Under the pieces are notes generated by a model, which saw only the letters and a program-made list of their open reading frames with translations, was not told where the DNA came from and did no database searches. This document shows positions 6,199 to 7,653 of a stretch of DNA of 7,653 nt, piece by piece. This DNA is from Myxococcales bacterium. GTDB lineage: Bacteria; Myxococcota_A; Polyangia; Fen-1088. Every line of letters starts with the position of its first letter. Position 1 is the first letter of the stretch. Where the stretch lies: positions 279-7,931 of the forward strand of contig PMZX01000400.1 in NCBI GenBank assembly GCA_003170035.1, in the 5' to 3' direction. A program made the translations under genes and the position numbers.

Positions 6199-7653
6199 TC
6201 AGTCAGTCGTGAGCTGATACACCTCGCTGCCGGCCAGCAAGAGGCCCCCAACTCCGTAGTCGTCGAAGTTGGCAAGCTTGGTGGGGCCCAGGGCGACCGT
6301 GTCGGTGCAGGGCTGATCGCCGGTGGACTGCGTGTAGCCCAGCAGTCCATCCGACTGAAGCGCAATCGTGGAAAGGCCATTCCAGGCTTTCTGCAACAGC
6401 GGGCTGTAGGTTGCCGAGTCGAGCACTTCCTTGCGAATGCCCCAAGCCAGGCCGTAGGTGAAGAAGCCGGTTCCGCTGGTCTCGGGCCCATCCTGGCCGG
6501 CCAGGCTGATGGTCGCGCAGTGGGTGGGGTCAAACAGGCTCTCGTTCCAGAAGCCGTCGCTGCGCTGGACAGCCGCCAGCGCCTTTGCCATTGCCTGAAA
6601 GTCAGAAACATAGGTGGCTCGGTGCGAATCAGTGGTGGGCAGGATGTCGAGAACCCGGGCGAGAGCCGCGAAAGCCCAGCCGTTGCCGCGCGACCAGTAC
6701 AGGCTCTTGCCGTTCGGAGCCACGATGTAGGCGTCGCTGGTGCTCGACGGCATGGCCTTGTGCAGGGCCAAGGTCATGATCTGCTTGGTGGCGCCACTCG
6801 GTGTGTAGTGCAAGTCCCGCCACCACAGCCCGTCGGCCGCGTTCCACAAGCCCCCGCCTTGCGTGCTGCGGGAGTTGTTGTACATGGTCCACATGCCATC
6901 GAAGTACTTGCTGTCGTTGTACAGGACCCCCAGCTTCGCGAAATTGGGCATGGACATCTGGATGGCGTCGACCCACCACCACGCATTGGTACCAGTGGGC
7001 GGGCTCGCCACCATGGCGTCGATGCTGGCCTTGATGTCCTTGATGTAGCTGGCCTGCTTGTCGATGTTGTACAGGTCGATATACGTCTGGCCGCAGGCTT
7101 GATTGTCGGCATTGGTCGACACACTGCCCGGCTGCGTGTTGGCCAGGGCCCAGGAATGCGAGGCGCCCCAGGCCACGGCGTAGTCGTGGTAGCTCTGCTT
7201 CCTGGTCGCGTCGGTCTCCACGTGGTACAGGCCCATCAGCCCTTCGTAGTATGTGGCGCGGGTCCAGATGTTGCTGGGCCTGGACTTGTCGGTGACGATG
7301 TTGGCCCCGGGATCCGGATGCTTGGCCATGAACCAGTCGTTCGCCTTCTGCATGGACGCCAAAACAACCGAACGAGTCGGCAGGCCGAGCCCCGTCGTGC
7401 CACCGGTCGTCCCGCCGGTGCTGGTCGTCCCGCCGTTGGTTGTCGTGCCGCCTGTGCTGGTCGTGCCGCCTGTGCTGGTCGTTCCACCCGTGCTCGTCGT
7501 GCCGCCACTGCCGGTCGTGCCACCCGCGCCCCCGCTTCCACCAGCGCCGGTGGAAAGCTGGAATTGCTGATAGGTGGCGCCGTTCCATGCTCGCTGGACG
7601 ATCGGGGTTCCGTCCGCTGTGGCGCCCAGATTCACCTCCGCCACCTTGCCGCT
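6199..7653 (-). CDS. Secreted modular GH105/GH88 unsaturated-uronyl hydrolase with ricin-type lectin module (5' end outside window)
   Basis: The frame is open to the window edge and stops at 6201-6199, giving 484 visible residues. Residues 1-33 (SGKVAEVNLGATADGTPIVQ then YQQFQL) look like the last repeat of a ricin-type beta-trefoil lectin, with QQF in place of the usual QxW. Residues 35-90 are a Gly/Thr/Ser repeat linker. Residues 93-484 form an (alpha/alpha)6-barrel of the GH105/GH88 type. Landmarks are IWTRATYYEGLMGLY, DNQACGQTYIDLY (Asp183), WWWVDAIQMSMPNFAKLG (Asp229, probable catalytic acid as in YteR), YWSRGNGWAFAALARVLDILP and TSGTGFFTYGLAWGI. Such enzymes hydrate and release the 4,5-unsaturated uronic acid from the non-reducing end of lyase products, notably unsaturated rhamnogalacturonan disaccharides. 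The linker and lectin imply export, but the signal peptide is not in view. GH105 (YteR/RhiN-like) is more likely than GH88. The methyltransferase lies downstream on the same strand. Confidence 0.88.
   Translation of the reverse strand, partial: SGKVAEVNLGATADGTPIVQRAWNGATYQQFQLSTGAGGSGGAGGTTGSGGTTSTGGTTSTGGTTSTGGTTTNGGTTSTGGTTGGTTGLGLPTRSVVLASMQKANDWFMAKHPDPGANIVTDKSRPSNIWTRATYYEGLMGLYHVETDATRKQSYHDYAVAWGASHSWALANTQPGSVSTNADNQACGQTYIDLYNIDKQASYIKDIKASIDAMVASPPTGTNAWWWVDAIQMSMPNFAKLGVLYNDSKYFDGMWTMYNNSRSTQGGGLWNAADGLWWRDLHYTPSGATKQIMTLALHKAMPSSTSDAYIVAPNGKSLYWSRGNGWAFAALARVLDILPTTDSHRATYVSDFQAMAKALAAVQRSDGFWNESLFDPTHCATISLAGQDGPETSGTGFFTYGLAWGIRKEVLDSATYSPLLQKAWNGLSTIALQSDGLLGYTQSTGDQPCTDTVALGPTKLANFDDYGVGGLLLAGSEVYQLTTD
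7384..7551 (-). repeat. Gly/Thr linker coded by 18-bp tandem repeats
   Basis: The linker consists of six-residue units GGTTST with variants GGTTGS and GGTTTN, and ends in shorter GGTT units. At DNA level two adjacent 18-bp copies (7445-7462 and 7463-7480) are identical, and neighbouring units differ mostly at third codon positions. Such linkers join lectin and catalytic modules in exported enzymes and can change length by slippage or recombination. Confidence 0.8.

Noticed and set aside
7384..7551. Regularly spaced repeats that could suggest a CRISPR array.
   Set aside because: The 18-bp units are directly contiguous without spacers and in frame with a protein linker.
6629..7588. 319-codon minus-strand frame in the hydrolase region, and plus-strand VVPPV repeat frame at 7253-7570.
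   Set aside because: Both are alternative-frame readings of the GH105/GH88 gene and its Gly/Thr linker repeats; the VVPPV pattern is simply the linker read in antisense.

Overview
The window is GC-rich, with long spurious antisense reading frames of the kind typical of GC-rich genomes. It looks like a Myxococcota chromosome, probably Polyangiales-like, or a related deltaproteobacterial lineage. The clues are Gly/Thr-rich linkers on a secreted glycan hydrolase, stand-alone LuxR-type regulators with short N-terminal regions, a GAF-SpoIIE phosphatase, and plant-polysaccharide degradation genes. This assignment is inferred from gene style; there is no rRNA or marker gene here.

Layout, left to right. 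(1) 1-366 (+): C-terminal end of a pectate-lyase-type secreted polysaccharide lyase with a Ca-binding-like Asp-rich tail. (2) 370-2181 (-): a complete CstA-family carbon-starvation/pyruvate transporter, converging on the lyase gene with only 3 bp between stop codons. (3) 2182-2397: a divergent intergenic region holding strong Shine-Dalgarno sites for both neighbours and a candidate sigma-54 promoter facing right. (4) 2398-3405 (+): a LuxR-type regulator with an N-terminal sensor-like region. (5) 3331-3699 (-): a second, short LuxR-type regulator, converging on and overlapping the first by 75 bp. (6) 3700-3911: an intergenic spacer with a small dyad and a 9-bp tandem repeat. (7) 3912-5231 (+): a GAF-SpoIIE/PP2C serine phosphatase. 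(8) 5284-6075 (-): a class I SAM-dependent methyltransferase of unknown substrate. (9) 6199 to the right edge (-): a secreted modular protein with the end of a ricin-type lectin repeat, a Gly/Thr repeat linker and a GH105/GH88 unsaturated-uronyl hydrolase domain; its N-terminus lies outside the window.

Functionally, two pectin-degradation enzymes flank a transporter and a small signalling island of two LuxR regulators and a PP2C phosphatase. A lyase cuts homogalacturonan or rhamnogalacturonan into unsaturated oligomers, and a GH105/GH88 enzyme removes the unsaturated terminal uronate. Downstream catabolism of such uronates yields pyruvate, which some CstA-family proteins import. Whether these genes are co-regulated is inference.

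The most striking structure is the overlap between the two LuxR genes. Their last 25 codons are codon-for-codon reverse complements, and each stop codon (TGA) is the antisense of a Ser codon (TCA) in the partner's conserved L-x-S-S-R motif. I saw no tRNA, rRNA, CRISPR array, insertion sequence or phage feature, and no clear evidence of a wholly new multi-gene system.
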